Below are positions 44,806 through 54,093 of a DNA stretch of 64,000 nucleotides, piece by piece (position 1 is the first letter of the stretch; the number at the start of each line of letters is the position of its first letter). The translations under genes were made by a program, and so were the position numbers. The notes beneath the pieces are model-generated. The model worked only from the letters and a program-made list of their open reading frames with translations, was not told the DNA's origin and ran no database searches. This stretch comes from Sphingomonas psychrotolerans (GTDB lineage: Bacteria; Pseudomonadota; Alphaproteobacteria; Sphingomonadales; Sphingomonadaceae), in contig NZ_CP024923.1 in the NCBI RefSeq assembly GCF_002796605.1, positions 2,232,001 through 2,296,000 on the forward strand, read 5' to 3'.

Positions 44806-46104
44806 ATGCTCGACCGCCTCAAGGCTCTCCGCACCCGCCCGTACCTTGTTGCATTGCTGCTCGGCATCGCCGCGCAAACGCTCTTCAGCGTCCATCTCGA
44901 CCGGCCGAGCCGGATCATGTTCGACGAGGTTCATTACGTCCCCGCCGCCCAGACGCTGCTCGATCTCGAAGGCCCGCGCAATGTCGAGCATCCCCTAGTC
45001 GGCAAGGAATTGATCGGCGCCGGCATCGTGCTGTTCGGCGACAATCCGATCGGCTGGCGCGCCCTTACCTCGTTTGCCGGCACGGCCACCGTGCTCGGCG
45101 CCTTCGCCTTTCTCTGGCTCCTGCTCGGCTCGATGCGCGCCGCGCTCGTCGGGGCGGTGCTCACCGCATTGAACCAGAGCGTCTACGTCCAGGCGCGCAC
45201 CGCGATGCTCGACATCTTCCTCGGCGCCTTCCTGCTCTGGGCGATGGTGGTGATGCTCTGGGCGGCGAAGGGCGCGTCGGGGCAAGTGACGCGCCGCTGG
45301 GTCGGCGCGGGCGTGCTGCTGGGGCTGGCGGTCGGAACAAAATGGGCGGCGATCCCCTATGTCGCGCTGGCCGGGTGCGCCTTCCTCGTCACCCGGCTGC
45401 GCGATGCCCGCGTCGCGCGGCGTCCCTTGTCGTCGGCATTCTCCGGCAAAAACCAGCCGCACTGGCCGGGCCTGGCCACCTTCCCGGGCTTGATGCTTCT
45501 CGGAGTGGTGAGCATTGCCACTTATTTCCTCACCTTCCTGCCCGCCTTCTTCTACGCACGCGATCCGCTCACCCTCGCCGGGCTGATCCCGCTTCAGCAG
45601 GAGATGTACGCGCTCCAGACACAAGTGCTTCAAAGGCACACCTATCAATCCGACTGGTGGAGCTGGCCGCTGATGCTCCGGCCGATCTGGTATTTCTATG
45701 AATGGGACGAGGGCGCCCAGCGCGGCGTGCTGCTGATCGGCAATCCGGTGATCATGTGGGGCGGGTTGCTCGCCGTCCTCGCCTGCCTATGGGCAGGGTT
45801 CCGCGAGAAGGCGCACCGTCCGCTGGCATTGGCGCTCCTCTGGATCGCCAGCCTCGGCATCTATGTCGTCATCCCCAAGTCGCTCGGCTTCTATTATTAT
45901 TACCACCTCTCGGCGATCTTCCTGTGCCTCGCGCTGGCAGCCGCTTTCCACCATTTCGACCGCGGCCGGGGCAAGGGCCGCGAGGAATGGTTCGTCTTCG
46001 CCGCCCTCGCGATGTTCGTCTATTTCTACCCGATCCTCGCCGCGTCGCCGCTGCAGAACGATCAGGGCTTCACCCGCTGGATGTGGTTCGCCAGCTGGCG
46101 GTGA
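44806..46104 (+). CDS. Membrane glycosyltransferase (PMT/ArnT superfamily, lipid-linked sugar donor)
   Basis: 432 residues, about ten membrane helices. The catalytic acidic motif FDEVHYV (38-44) in the first periplasmic loop identifies the protein mannosyltransferase (PMT_2/GT39-like) superfamily, which transfers sugars from polyprenyl phosphate. It probably uses the donor made by the convergent GT2-GtrA gene product 150 bases away, for protein or polysaccharide glycosylation in the periplasm; the acceptor is unknown. Confidence 0.88.
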   Translation: MLDRLKALRTRPYLVALLLGIAAQTLFSVHLDRPSRIMFDEVHYVPAAQTLLDLEGPRNVEHPLVGKELIGAGIVLFGDNPIGWRALTSFAGTATVLGAFAFLWLLLGSMRAALVGAVLTALNQSVYVQARTAMLDIFLGAFLLWAMVVMLWAAKGASGQVTRRWVGAGVLLGLAVGTKWAAIPYVALAGCAFLVTRLRDARVARRPLSSAFSGKNQPHWPGLATFPGLMLLGVVSIATYFLTFLPAFFYARDPLTLAGLIPLQQEMYALQTQVLQRHTYQSDWWSWPLMLRPIWYFYEWDEGAQRGVLLIGNPVIMWGGLLAVLACLWAGFREKAHRPLALALLWIASLGIYVVIPKSLGFYYYYHLSAIFLCLALAAAFHHFDRGRGKGREEWFVFAALAMFVYFYPILAASPLQNDQGFTRWMWFASWR

Positions 46105-46110
46105 CCCTAA

Positions 46111-46252
46111 CTCCTTCTCCCCTTGTGGGAGAAGGAAGGGGGCCGCGCCGAAGGCGTGGGAGGGATGAGGGGACGTCCATTGCGACACACCTCCTCACCC
46201 TTCCGCTGATTTCATCGGCTCCCTCCCTCTCCCACAAGGGGAGAGAGAGCCT
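46111..46252. repeat. Pair of palindromes between two convergent glycosyltransferase genes
   Basis: ccttctccc/gggagaagg at 46113-46135 and a ctctccc-acaa-ggggagag hairpin at about 46225-46246. Spans the whole gap and may terminate both genes. Confidence 0.65.
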
Positions 46253-47356
46253 TCAATACCGCCCCCACGTGAAACGCGACGACAGCGCGAAATTCCACAC
46301 CGCCGCCACGGCGATTCCCGCCAGTGCCGACAGCCGCCAGTCGCCATGCTGGACGTTGTGCAGAAACGCCGAAACGCCGACATTCGCCGCCGCGCCGACC
46401 ACACAGACGAGGCAGAAGCTCACCCAGCCGCCGATCAGCGCCCGGGCGCCCTTGAGCCTCTGCTCGCGGTAGGTGAGCGTGTTGTTGAGGAAGAAATTGA
46501 AGGTCATCGCCACGATCGTCGCGACGATCGTCCCGGTGACGAACGGCCAGTCGAGCCCGCGGAACAGCAGCCCGAGCACGACGAAATGCACCGCCGCCCC
46601 CAGTGCGCCGATCGCCGAGAACATCGCGAAGCGCACCGGCACGACCTTGCCGAACATCCGGTCGTAGAGCGCGATCAGATATTCCATCGCGACGACGTGA
46701 TCGAGCTTGCTCTCGCCTTCGGTACGGATGCGGAAAGTGTAGGGCAGCTCGCGGAACTTGAGCGGGTGCGGCGCCGCGGTCATGATGTCGAGCAGGATCT
46801 TGAAGCCGATCCCCGACAAGGTCGGCACGAGATCGCGGACGATCTGCGTGCGTATCATGAAGAAGCCGCTCATCGGATCGCTGAGATCGGCCTTGAGCAC
46901 TTGCCGCGACAGCCGCGTCGCAAAGGCCGATTTGGCGACGCGGTCGCGATCCCATTCGCCGGTGCCGCCGCCCGCCACGAAGCGAGAGCCGACTACCACC
47001 TCGAGCGTGTCGTCGCTCTCCAGCGCATCGAGCATCGCCGGCAGGATCGTCTCGTCGTGCTGCAGATCGCCGTCGATCACCGCGACGAACGGCGCGGCGG
47101 TCGCGCACATCCCCTCGATGCACGCCGAGGACAGGCCGCGCCGGCCGATCCGCTGGATCACGCGCACGCGCTTGTCGACTCGCCCCAGCTCGCGCGCCGC
47201 CTGCGCGGTGCCGTCGGGGCTGTCATCGTCAACGAAGATCGCTTCCCAATTTCGGCCCGTCAGCGCCTGATCGAGCTTGGCGACGAGCACGGCCACATTG
47301 CCGCGCTCGTTGAACGTCGGGATGACGATTGCAAGCTCGAGCAGGTCGGGCGTCAC
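46253..47356 (-). CDS. GT2 polyprenyl-phosphate glycosyltransferase fused to a GtrA-like membrane domain
   Basis: 367 residues. The N-terminal GT2 domain (1-240) resembles dolichol-phosphate mannosyltransferase: [31 protein letters not shown] and SDPMSGFFM. The C-terminal GtrA domain (about 250-365) has four helices, with [19 protein letters not shown]. GtrA domains help flip lipid-linked sugars. Starts with GTG at 47356, overlapping the leuB stop as GTGA. Works plausibly with the PMT-type transferase next to it. Confidence 0.92.
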   Translation of the reverse strand: MTPDLLELAIVIPTFNERGNVAVLVAKLDQALTGRNWEAIFVDDDSPDGTAQAARELGRVDKRVRVIQRIGRRGLSSACIEGMCATAAPFVAVIDGDLQHDETILPAMLDALESDDTLEVVVGSRFVAGGGTGEWDRDRVAKSAFATRLSRQVLKADLSDPMSGFFMIRTQIVRDLVPTLSGIGFKILLDIMTAAPHPLKFRELPYTFRIRTEGESKLDHVVAMEYLIALYDRMFGKVVPVRFAMFSAIGALGAAVHFVVLGLLFRGLDWPFVTGTIVATIVAMTFNFFLNNTLTYREQRLKGARALIGGWVSFCLVCVVGAAANVGVSAFLHNVQHGDWRLSALAGIAVAAVWNFALSSRFTWGRY

Positions 47357-48405
47357 GCGAGTTCCCGCAGCACCGCGTCGCCCATCTCGGTGGTGCTCAG
47401 GCTGCCGCCCAGATCGGCGGTCCGCGCCCCTTTTGCGAGCGCCGCGCCGACAGCCTTCTCGATCCGCTGCGCCGAGGCCTCGTCGCTCAAACTGTGCCGC
47501 AGCAGCAGCGCCGCCGACAGGATCGCCGCGCACGGATTGGCCTTGCCCTGTCCGGCGATGTCGGGCGCGCTGCCGTGGATCGGCTCGTACATGCCGTTGT
47601 CGCCGCTCCACGCGCGCAGCGATGCCGAAGGCAGCATGCCGATCGAACCCGCGCACATGCTCGCCTGATCGGAAAGAATGTCGCCGAACAGATTGCCGGT
47701 GACGATCACGTCGAATGCGGTCGGGCGCCGCACCAGCTGCATCGCGGCATTGTCGACATACATGTGGGTCAGTTCGATTTCGGGATAGTCCGTGCTCATC
47801 TCGTTGACCACGTCGCGCCACAGCTGCGAGGTCTCGAGCACATTGGCCTTGTCGACCGAGCAGAGCTTCTTCTTGCGCCGCTTCGCCATCTCGAAGCCGA
47901 CCTTGGCGATGCGCTCAACCTCGGCCTCGTTATAGGTCATCACGTCGAAGCCCTGGCGCAGTCCTTCGACATTCGTCCGCCGGCCCTTTTCGCCGAAATA
48001 GACGTCGCCGGTCAGCTCGCGGACGATGACGATGTCTAGATTGGCGACCACCTCGGGCTTGAGCGGCGATGCGTCCTCCAGCCCGGGGAACAACGACGCC
48101 GGGCGGATATTGGCGAACAGCCCCAGCTCGCGCCGGATGCCGAGCAGCGCCGCCTCGGGACGCAGATGCCGGTCGAGCGCCTCGAAGCGCGGATCGCCGA
48201 TCGCGCCGAACAGCACGGCATTGGCGCGCTTGGCCAGCGCCAGCGTGTCGGGCGGAAGCGGGCGTCCCGCCGCGAGATAGCCCGCGCCGCCGACCGGCGC
48301 CTCCTCGAACTGCAGCCCGAGATCGAGCGCTTCGAGCACGCGGCGCGCCTGGGTGGTGACTTCGGGCCCGATCCCGTCGCCGGGCAGAACAGCAATCAGC
48401 GGCAT
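47353..48405 (-). CDS. leuB: 3-isopropylmalate dehydrogenase
   Basis: NAD-dependent oxidative decarboxylation in leucine synthesis. 350 residues. PGDGIGPEV at the N terminus, the substrate-binding arginines ([27 protein letters not shown]), [11 protein letters not shown] and the cofactor-site [18 protein letters not shown] are all present. The start has gaggag upstream. Confidence 0.97.
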   Translation of the reverse strand: MPLIAVLPGDGIGPEVTTQARRVLEALDLGLQFEEAPVGGAGYLAAGRPLPPDTLALAKRANAVLFGAIGDPRFEALDRHLRPEAALLGIRRELGLFANIRPASLFPGLEDASPLKPEVVANLDIVIVRELTGDVYFGEKGRRTNVEGLRQGFDVMTYNEAEVERIAKVGFEMAKRRKKKLCSVDKANVLETSQLWRDVVNEMSTDYPEIELTHMYVDNAAMQLVRRPTAFDVIVTGNLFGDILSDQASMCAGSIGMLPSASLRAWSGDNGMYEPIHGSAPDIAGQGKANPCAAILSAALLLRHSLSDEASAQRIEKAVGAALAKGARTADLGGSLSTTEMGDAVLRELA

Positions 48406-48455
48406 TCCCGCTCCTCAAGAATGAATTCGCAGCCGCTTTGCCGAGCCATGCCCCG

Positions 48456-49187
48456 TTACGCAACCGCCCGCATCAGCCGATCGACCAGCCGCGACCGCGC
48501 CGCGAGAATCTCCGCACCCTTGCCGATCAGCAGATCGCGCTCGAGGAAGTGGCCGGTGAGGCGCAGCCCGTCGACGATATCGTCCCATTCCGCCGCCCCG
48601 CCCGCGGTCAGGAACGGCGGCAGCCGCAGCAGCTGGCGTTCATAGCCCACAGCACCGATCCGGCTCACCGCAACTCCGCTTTTCGGGCTTACGAAGACCA
48701 GATCGTCGTCGCGCCCGGTCGCCACGCACCGCTCAAGATCGAGCCCGAAGCCGAGCTCGGCGAGCAGCAGCAATTCGTAGCGCACCAGAGCCACCGCCCA
48801 GCCGCGCGCAGCCGGCGCCGCCTCAATTGCCGCCAGCACTCCGTCGAGCGCCGAATAGAGCCGCGGATAGGGCTGGGCGTCGGGCAGCACCGCCGCGCTG
48901 AGCGCCGTCGTCCATTGCAGCGCCGCGGCAGGCAGCGGCTCGCCGAACAAAGGCGCGCGGCTGTGGATCAGCTCGACGGTGAGCCCCGCCAGCTGCTCCT
49001 CGGTCCGCGCCCGCCATTCGCCGAGCACGAGGTTCGAAGGCTGGAGCACCGGCCGCAGCGCGCGCGATCGTCCGCCGCGGACATAGCCCGGCTGGAGCCC
49101 GTCGCTTTCGGTGAGTGCCCGCACGACGGCGCCATGCTCGCCATGCGCGCGGACGCTGAGGAGAATGGCTTCGGCGCGCAGATGCAT
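48456..49187 (-). CDS. recO: DNA repair protein RecO
   Basis: Mediates RecA loading at gaps with RecR. 243 residues: an OB-fold N terminus ([36 protein letters not shown]) followed by a helical domain ([19 protein letters not shown]). The C4 zinc site of some RecO proteins is reduced. Lies upstream of leuB on the same strand. Confidence 0.92.
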   Translation of the reverse strand: MHLRAEAILLSVRAHGEHGAVVRALTESDGLQPGYVRGGRSRALRPVLQPSNLVLGEWRARTEEQLAGLTVELIHSRAPLFGEPLPAAALQWTTALSAAVLPDAQPYPRLYSALDGVLAAIEAAPAARGWAVALVRYELLLLAELGFGLDLERCVATGRDDDLVFVSPKSGVAVSRIGAVGYERQLLRLPPFLTAGGAAEWDDIVDGLRLTGHFLERDLLIGKGAEILAARSRLVDRLMRAVA

Positions 49188-49216
49188 GGGGAGGGCTTAC
49201 CCCTCCAACCACAACC

Positions 49217-49244
49217 CGTCACCCCGGCCTTGCCCCGGGGTGAC
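49217..49244. repeat. Single palindromic repeat upstream of recO
   Basis: gtcaccccgg (49218-49227) pairs with ccggggtgac (49235-49244); 30 bases upstream of recO on the minus strand and just after the GNAT gene. One-hairpin form of the elements at 30.1 and 42.9 kb. Confidence 0.7.
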
Positions 49245-49251
49245 AAGCCAG

Positions 49252-50193
49252 TCAGGCGCCCCGCCGCAACTTCTTCGCCATGCCGGCGAGACCCGCTTTG
49301 TTCACCACCCGCTTGGCCAGCGCCACCGCGCCGTTGAACCCGCCCAACGCAGCCATGGTCGCGCGGTTCGCCACGGTCGGCCGCAGCAACAGCAGGTCCA
49401 CGCATTCCACTCCGCCGGTGGCGAACTGGCGCTTGTGCTGGCCTTCGCCTTCGGTGAAGTCGAACGCAGTGAAGCGGTTCTCACCGAACAAATCCTGCAT
49501 CGCCTCGAGCTGAAGCACCGCGCCAGGAGACCAGTCGTTGAACTTCGGGTCGTGCCCGACATAGGCGTAGATCACCGTGTCGCCATGGATCGGGCAATAG
49601 AGATAGGCGGCAGGCTCACCCGCAATGTAGAGCAGCCACGCGCGAACCTCGTCCGCCGCGGCGAGCGTGCCCATCGTGCGAAGAAAGTCCGTGCCCTCGG
49701 GAAGGCCCGAGCCGAGCAGCCGCTCCTGATAGGTGGTCGCCGAAATCGCCCGCGCCACGGGATGGAACACCTCTAGCTCTGCGGTGGTGCGGAAGCGCCG
49801 AACATCTATCGCGCCGCCGGAGGCAGTCGCGATCTTCTTCGCCTTGCGCCGCAATCCCTGCCGGGCGTTCGACGACAGGCTGGCGAACCAGCCGTCATAA
49901 TCCCCGGCGAAATCGAGAAAATAGCGCGTGTAATGCTGGCGCACGAAGGGCAGCATCGTGCCCGAACCGGCGATCAGCGCGGCCATCTGTGCTTCCGGAA
50001 GCGAAGTCACCAGATAGCCATCGGCATCGTCCTGGATCGGTGGCAACACTGGCGCGATCCCACTGCGCGCCTCGGCGAGAGTCAGCGGCACGCGGACCAG
50101 CGCGCGCGGCACGCTCAGCAGCGTACGCGCGCCGATCTCGAACTTGAGCCGCACCGGCCGGGGCGCGGCCGCGATCTCGCGCACGGCATTCAT
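49252..50193 (-). CDS. GNAT-type (CelD/BcsL-like) acetyltransferase domain protein
   Basis: 313 residues of the GNAT group often found with exopolysaccharide genes (cellulose biosynthesis CelD-like). The central region NARQGLRRKAKKIA and the C-terminal FDFTEGEGQHKRQFATG are typical. Coupled to the deacetylase gene by ATGA at 50190-50193, so both probably modify the same surface polysaccharide or lipid-linked product. Confidence 0.82.
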   Translation of the reverse strand: MNAVREIAAAPRPVRLKFEIGARTLLSVPRALVRVPLTLAEARSGIAPVLPPIQDDADGYLVTSLPEAQMAALIAGSGTMLPFVRQHYTRYFLDFAGDYDGWFASLSSNARQGLRRKAKKIATASGGAIDVRRFRTTAELEVFHPVARAISATTYQERLLGSGLPEGTDFLRTMGTLAAADEVRAWLLYIAGEPAAYLYCPIHGDTVIYAYVGHDPKFNDWSPGAVLQLEAMQDLFGENRFTAFDFTEGEGQHKRQFATGGVECVDLLLLRPTVANRATMAALGGFNGAVALAKRVVNKAGLAGMAKKLRRGA

Positions 50194-51146
50194 GCGGCGC
50201 GTTCCTCGATCCAGTTGGACCAGAGCTGCTCGGCCTGCCGCAGCCGGGTGCGCAACACGCTCGGCGCGAGTGGCACATCCGCCTGGTCCAGCGCCATTTC
50301 CGGCCGGTCACCGAAATGCGCCGTGTCGAGCATTTCGCGACGCTCGGCCAACATCCGGCACAAGGCCTCGAAACGCCGGACGTGGACAGCATTGGCCCGC
50401 GTCCCCGCGCGGTTAGCGAGCTCGAAGCCGTGACTGACGATCGTCACGGCCGCATGGTTCTCGCGCACCGCGTGATCGAGCGCCGCCCGCATCTCGATCG
50501 AAGACAGCGCGCAAATCTGGAAGTGACGGAGATGCCCCTTCTGATCCTCGATCAGCGTCACCGGCACTTCGACCACTCCGCGATGCCGAACGGGCGCGAT
50601 CTGCCGCGGGTCGAGGCTGATCGCGCTCGGCCAGGGATGCTCGGAGCCGTTGTGGCTCGAATCATAGACGAAATCGAGCTGCGCCAGCGCGGCCAGCGTG
50701 TCGTCGCTCGCCGAATAGGAGCCCGATCGGAACGCGACCGGATCGGGCGCGCCGGCCGCGATCAGCATGTCCGCCGCGCCAGCGATCAGATCGCGCTGCT
50801 CGGCAAGGCTATAGTCGATCAGTTCGAATGGGCCATAAGCCGCGCCGCGGTCGTCCGCTTGCGCGCCGGTCCAGTTGGGGTGGAGGTGCAGTTGCACTTC
50901 CTGTCCCGCCGCAAGGATCGATCCCACCACGCGCTTTATCGGGTCGAGCCCATATACGAGTGCCGGCATCGGATCGACGAAGAAGCACGCCTTCAATCCG
51001 TGCTCCGCCAGCTGCGCCAGCTGCCAGCCGACACCGACTCCCGCCGGCTCGAGCGAGCGCTGGACGATCGTCGCGGCATCGAGCCCGGCGCAGTGATGGC
51101 GCCACATCAGCTCGGTATCGACAGTCAGGAACACACGCGTCGGCAT
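50190..51146 (-). CDS. Polysaccharide-deacetylase-like protein
   Basis: 318 residues. TVDTE (9-13) and HLHPNWTG near residue 88 carry the metal-binding Asp and His pair of carbohydrate esterase family 4; AFRSGSYSA supplies the arginine loop. Predicted to remove acetyl groups from a glycan. The ATG at 51146 has ggggag upstream. First gene of the pair with the GNAT protein. Confidence 0.82.
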   Translation of the reverse strand: MPTRVFLTVDTELMWRHHCAGLDAATIVQRSLEPAGVGVGWQLAQLAEHGLKACFFVDPMPALVYGLDPIKRVVGSILAAGQEVQLHLHPNWTGAQADDRGAAYGPFELIDYSLAEQRDLIAGAADMLIAAGAPDPVAFRSGSYSASDDTLAALAQLDFVYDSSHNGSEHPWPSAISLDPRQIAPVRHRGVVEVPVTLIEDQKGHLRHFQICALSSIEMRAALDHAVRENHAAVTIVSHGFELANRAGTRANAVHVRRFEALCRMLAERREMLDTAHFGDRPEMALDQADVPLAPSVLRTRLRQAEQLWSNWIEERAA

Positions 51147-51190
51147 GCTGCTCCCCTAGCGCGGCGGAGTGAATAAACTCCCAACCGGGT

Positions 51191-53989
51191 TCACGGCTTG
51201 ATCCCGTAGCGGGCATAATCCTCGTCGATCCTCGGCGCGATCATCCGGGCAGCGGCGAGATCGGCATCGCCGCCTGCGGTGCCCGCCCGCTTGCGGATCA
51301 CGCCGCGCATATAGAGACTGGCAGCCATGTCGGGCACCTGCTCCAGCGCCGCGTCGAAATCGGCCAGCGCATCGCCCATCCGCCCGAGCCGGAAATAGAC
51401 CAGACCGCGGCTGTCGAGGATCGAGGCGGGGCTCTCGGCCAGCTCGATCGCCTTGGAACAATCCTTCAGCGCGGTATCGAGCGCAACATTGCCCGTGGCC
51501 TTCAGCCAGCAACGCGAATTGAGCAGATCGGCCTTGCCCGGCGACGCCGCGATCATCGTGTCGAGCAACGCAAGGCCTTCGTCGACGCGCCCGCCGTCGC
51601 TGAGCAGAGTCGCCTGGCTGCTCACATAGTTGTTCTTCTCGTCGCCGCCCTGATCGGCCCGCTCGGCGAGCATCGCCAGCGCCTCGTCGCGCTTGCCCTG
51701 TTCGGCGAGCAGCGCCGCCACCCGCCCGACCGCCGACGCGGAACCCGGATCGATCTCGAGCGCCGCACGCGCGTCGGTCATCGCGTGGGCGTCGTCCTTC
51801 AGGGCCGAATAGAGCCGCGAGCGCCACAAATAGCGTTCGACCGTCGGTTCGAGCGCGATCGCTTTGGTCAGATCCGCAATCGCGCCCTTGCGATCATAGA
51901 TGCGGTCGAGGAACCACGCGCGATCGCCGAAGCTCTCCGCTTTGTCCGGGTGCTGGGCGATCTGTCTGGCGTAGACCGCAAGGATCGGATCGAGCGCCTT
52001 GCTGCGCCGCGCCACCTCCACTTGCAGGAACAGCGGCGGCGTCTCCTTCGGCGCGATCGCCTTGAGCAGCCGTCCCCTGGCCTGCGCCACTTGCGCCCGC
52101 GTCGCCGGGATGTCCGCCGGCAGCACTTCGGCGATGCCGGTGACCGAGCGGTCGTCGAGCGTCAGCCAGCCGTCCTTCAGCGTCACGCTCCGCTGGAGCG
52201 CCACGCCGGCCAAGGTTGCCGGCAGCGTCCGGTCGCCTTCGGTGTCGAAGCCGACGCCGTCGCCGGGCAGGCGGATCCGGGTGCGCACGCGCGTGTCGGC
52301 ATAGCCGCCGCTGCTCACCGGGATCTCGCGCCATGCCGGCCGTGCGCGATCGGGCGAGAAGCCGATGCTCGAGACGGCACTGTCCAGCGCCAGCCGGTAG
52401 CGGCCATTTTCCTTCGACCAGTCGGGATAGGTGATGCCCGCCGCCGTCACCACTGCGGTGGCGCTGGCCTCGTCATATTTGAAACTGCGCTCCACGGTCT
52501 CGGGCTCGTTCAGGAAGCTGCCAACGATGGCGTCGATTCCCTGATCGAGTTCGTCCTTGCCGGCCTGCGCGGCGACCACGCGCAGCACCTCCGCCTGCGC
52601 GCCCCGCACGGCAACCCGCACGGTGTAGGGCATCGGGAAGAGAACGCCCGCGCGGCCGTCCAGCTCGACTTCGGCATCGGTGATCGGCCGCGCGTTCGGC
52701 CGCATCGGCATCTCGATCAGCCCGCTACCCGCCTCGCGCAACGGCAGCGCATGGCGGAACGGTGGGACATCGCCGAGATCCTCGCGCCGCGAGCCGCCGC
52801 CGGTGCCGTCGAGCCACAAGGATTCGCCGGCGATCGTAGCGCGCACCAGCACATGGTTGAAAGCGCCGGGCATCGGCAAACGCTGCGGGATCAGATCGCC
52901 CAGTTCGGTGTTCACCACCACCGCCTCGGCTTCGACGCCGAGCGCGCGGAGCATCGCGAGCAGCAACAACGTCTTGGCCTTGCAATCGCCGTAGCGCGCC
53001 GACCAGGTCTGGGCCGGCGACTGGGGCACGTAATCGCCATTGTCCATGCCCTTGAACAGATAGCGGACCTTGTCCTGCACCGTTTCCAGCGCCATCGCCG
53101 CGCGCTGGCGCGGATCGGCAGTGGCCGCGGCGATCCGCGCGACTTCGGCGGCGATCGGCCCGTCGGGCTCTATCGCTCCCTCAGTGCGATAGAGCGGCGC
53201 CATGTCGCGCGAGAGGTCCGCCCAATCGGCATAGTCGGTCGCATCGAGCAGCGGCAGCGGCCGGAAACGCAGCGGCGCATCGCCCGGCAGATCCGCCGGC
53301 TTGGCGATCGGCAGGTCGATCAGCAGCTCGTTATAGCCGTCCGGCGTCGTCACCGGCTTCAGATCGGGCAGCTTGCTATAGGCGCGCCAGCGCAGGTCCA
53401 TCGCCTTGGGCCAGAGCAATCGCACCCGGCCGAAATGGAGCCGCATCGGCGCCGACAGCAACGGCGCCACCGACTGGACATGGCCGTGCAGCGCCGCATC
53501 CTTCTGCGTCACCGAGAAGCTGACGCGCAGCACGTCGCCAACGCGCAGTCCTTCCACGGGGAGAGTCGCGGTGAGCATGCCGTTCAGCGTCGCCCGCTCG
53601 AGCTGCTGCTCGCGCTGCAGGACCGTGACGCGCTTGCCGCCGGCCAGCGCGTCGATCCGCTCGGCGCCGCGAAGGATCTCGATGCGGTGGACCACCAGAT
53701 CGCCCTTGCCCGGATTCCACGGGAGCGGCACCGTTCCCGCCTGGGTCAGCACCTGCGGCGAAGCGATCCGCATCGCCATGTCGGCGTAGATCCAGACCTG
53801 ACCGTCCTCGAAGCGCTGCTGCTGGTCCATCACCAGCAGGATCGGGTCCGAATCGCCGAGCTTCGAGGCATCGATCGGCGGCGCGGGCTTCACCCACGCC
53901 GGCACGGGTTGATAGAGTGGCTTGTCTCCCGCATGTGCCACCGTCGCGGCGCACACCAGCACCGCCGCAACCGTCATCCGCCCAAACAT
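51191..53989 (-). CDS. Large exported DUF3857 / transglutaminase-like / TPR protein
   Basis: 932 residues with a signal peptide (MFGRMTVAAVLVCAATVAHA). Residues about 40-260 form a DUF3857-like domain, then a transglutaminase-type domain with Cys336 (RYGDCKAKT), His379 (FNHV) and Asp394 (DGTGG), the complete triad of papain-like transglutaminases. The C-terminal third has TPR-like repeats (around 640-920). Probably periplasmic; the substrate is unknown. It lies between the deacetylase gene and uvrC. Confidence 0.85.
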   Translation of the reverse strand: MFGRMTVAAVLVCAATVAHAGDKPLYQPVPAWVKPAPPIDASKLGDSDPILLVMDQQQRFEDGQVWIYADMAMRIASPQVLTQAGTVPLPWNPGKGDLVVHRIEILRGAERIDALAGGKRVTVLQREQQLERATLNGMLTATLPVEGLRVGDVLRVSFSVTQKDAALHGHVQSVAPLLSAPMRLHFGRVRLLWPKAMDLRWRAYSKLPDLKPVTTPDGYNELLIDLPIAKPADLPGDAPLRFRPLPLLDATDYADWADLSRDMAPLYRTEGAIEPDGPIAAEVARIAAATADPRQRAAMALETVQDKVRYLFKGMDNGDYVPQSPAQTWSARYGDCKAKTLLLLAMLRALGVEAEAVVVNTELGDLIPQRLPMPGAFNHVLVRATIAGESLWLDGTGGGSRREDLGDVPPFRHALPLREAGSGLIEMPMRPNARPITDAEVELDGRAGVLFPMPYTVRVAVRGAQAEVLRVVAAQAGKDELDQGIDAIVGSFLNEPETVERSFKYDEASATAVVTAAGITYPDWSKENGRYRLALDSAVSSIGFSPDRARPAWREIPVSSGGYADTRVRTRIRLPGDGVGFDTEGDRTLPATLAGVALQRSVTLKDGWLTLDDRSVTGIAEVLPADIPATRAQVAQARGRLLKAIAPKETPPLFLQVEVARRSKALDPILAVYARQIAQHPDKAESFGDRAWFLDRIYDRKGAIADLTKAIALEPTVERYLWRSRLYSALKDDAHAMTDARAALEIDPGSASAVGRVAALLAEQGKRDEALAMLAERADQGGDEKNNYVSSQATLLSDGGRVDEGLALLDTMIAASPGKADLLNSRCWLKATGNVALDTALKDCSKAIELAESPASILDSRGLVYFRLGRMGDALADFDAALEQVPDMAASLYMRGVIRKRAGTAGGDADLAAARMIAPRIDEDYARYGIKP

Positions 53990-54093
53990 CTAATACCCCC
54001 GTCCAAGTGCCTCGACGCTAGCGCCTTTTCCGCGGCGCACTCAAGAGGCGTTCGCGTGCGCTTCCGGTGCAGCTTCGATGCAGGCCGGGCGCG

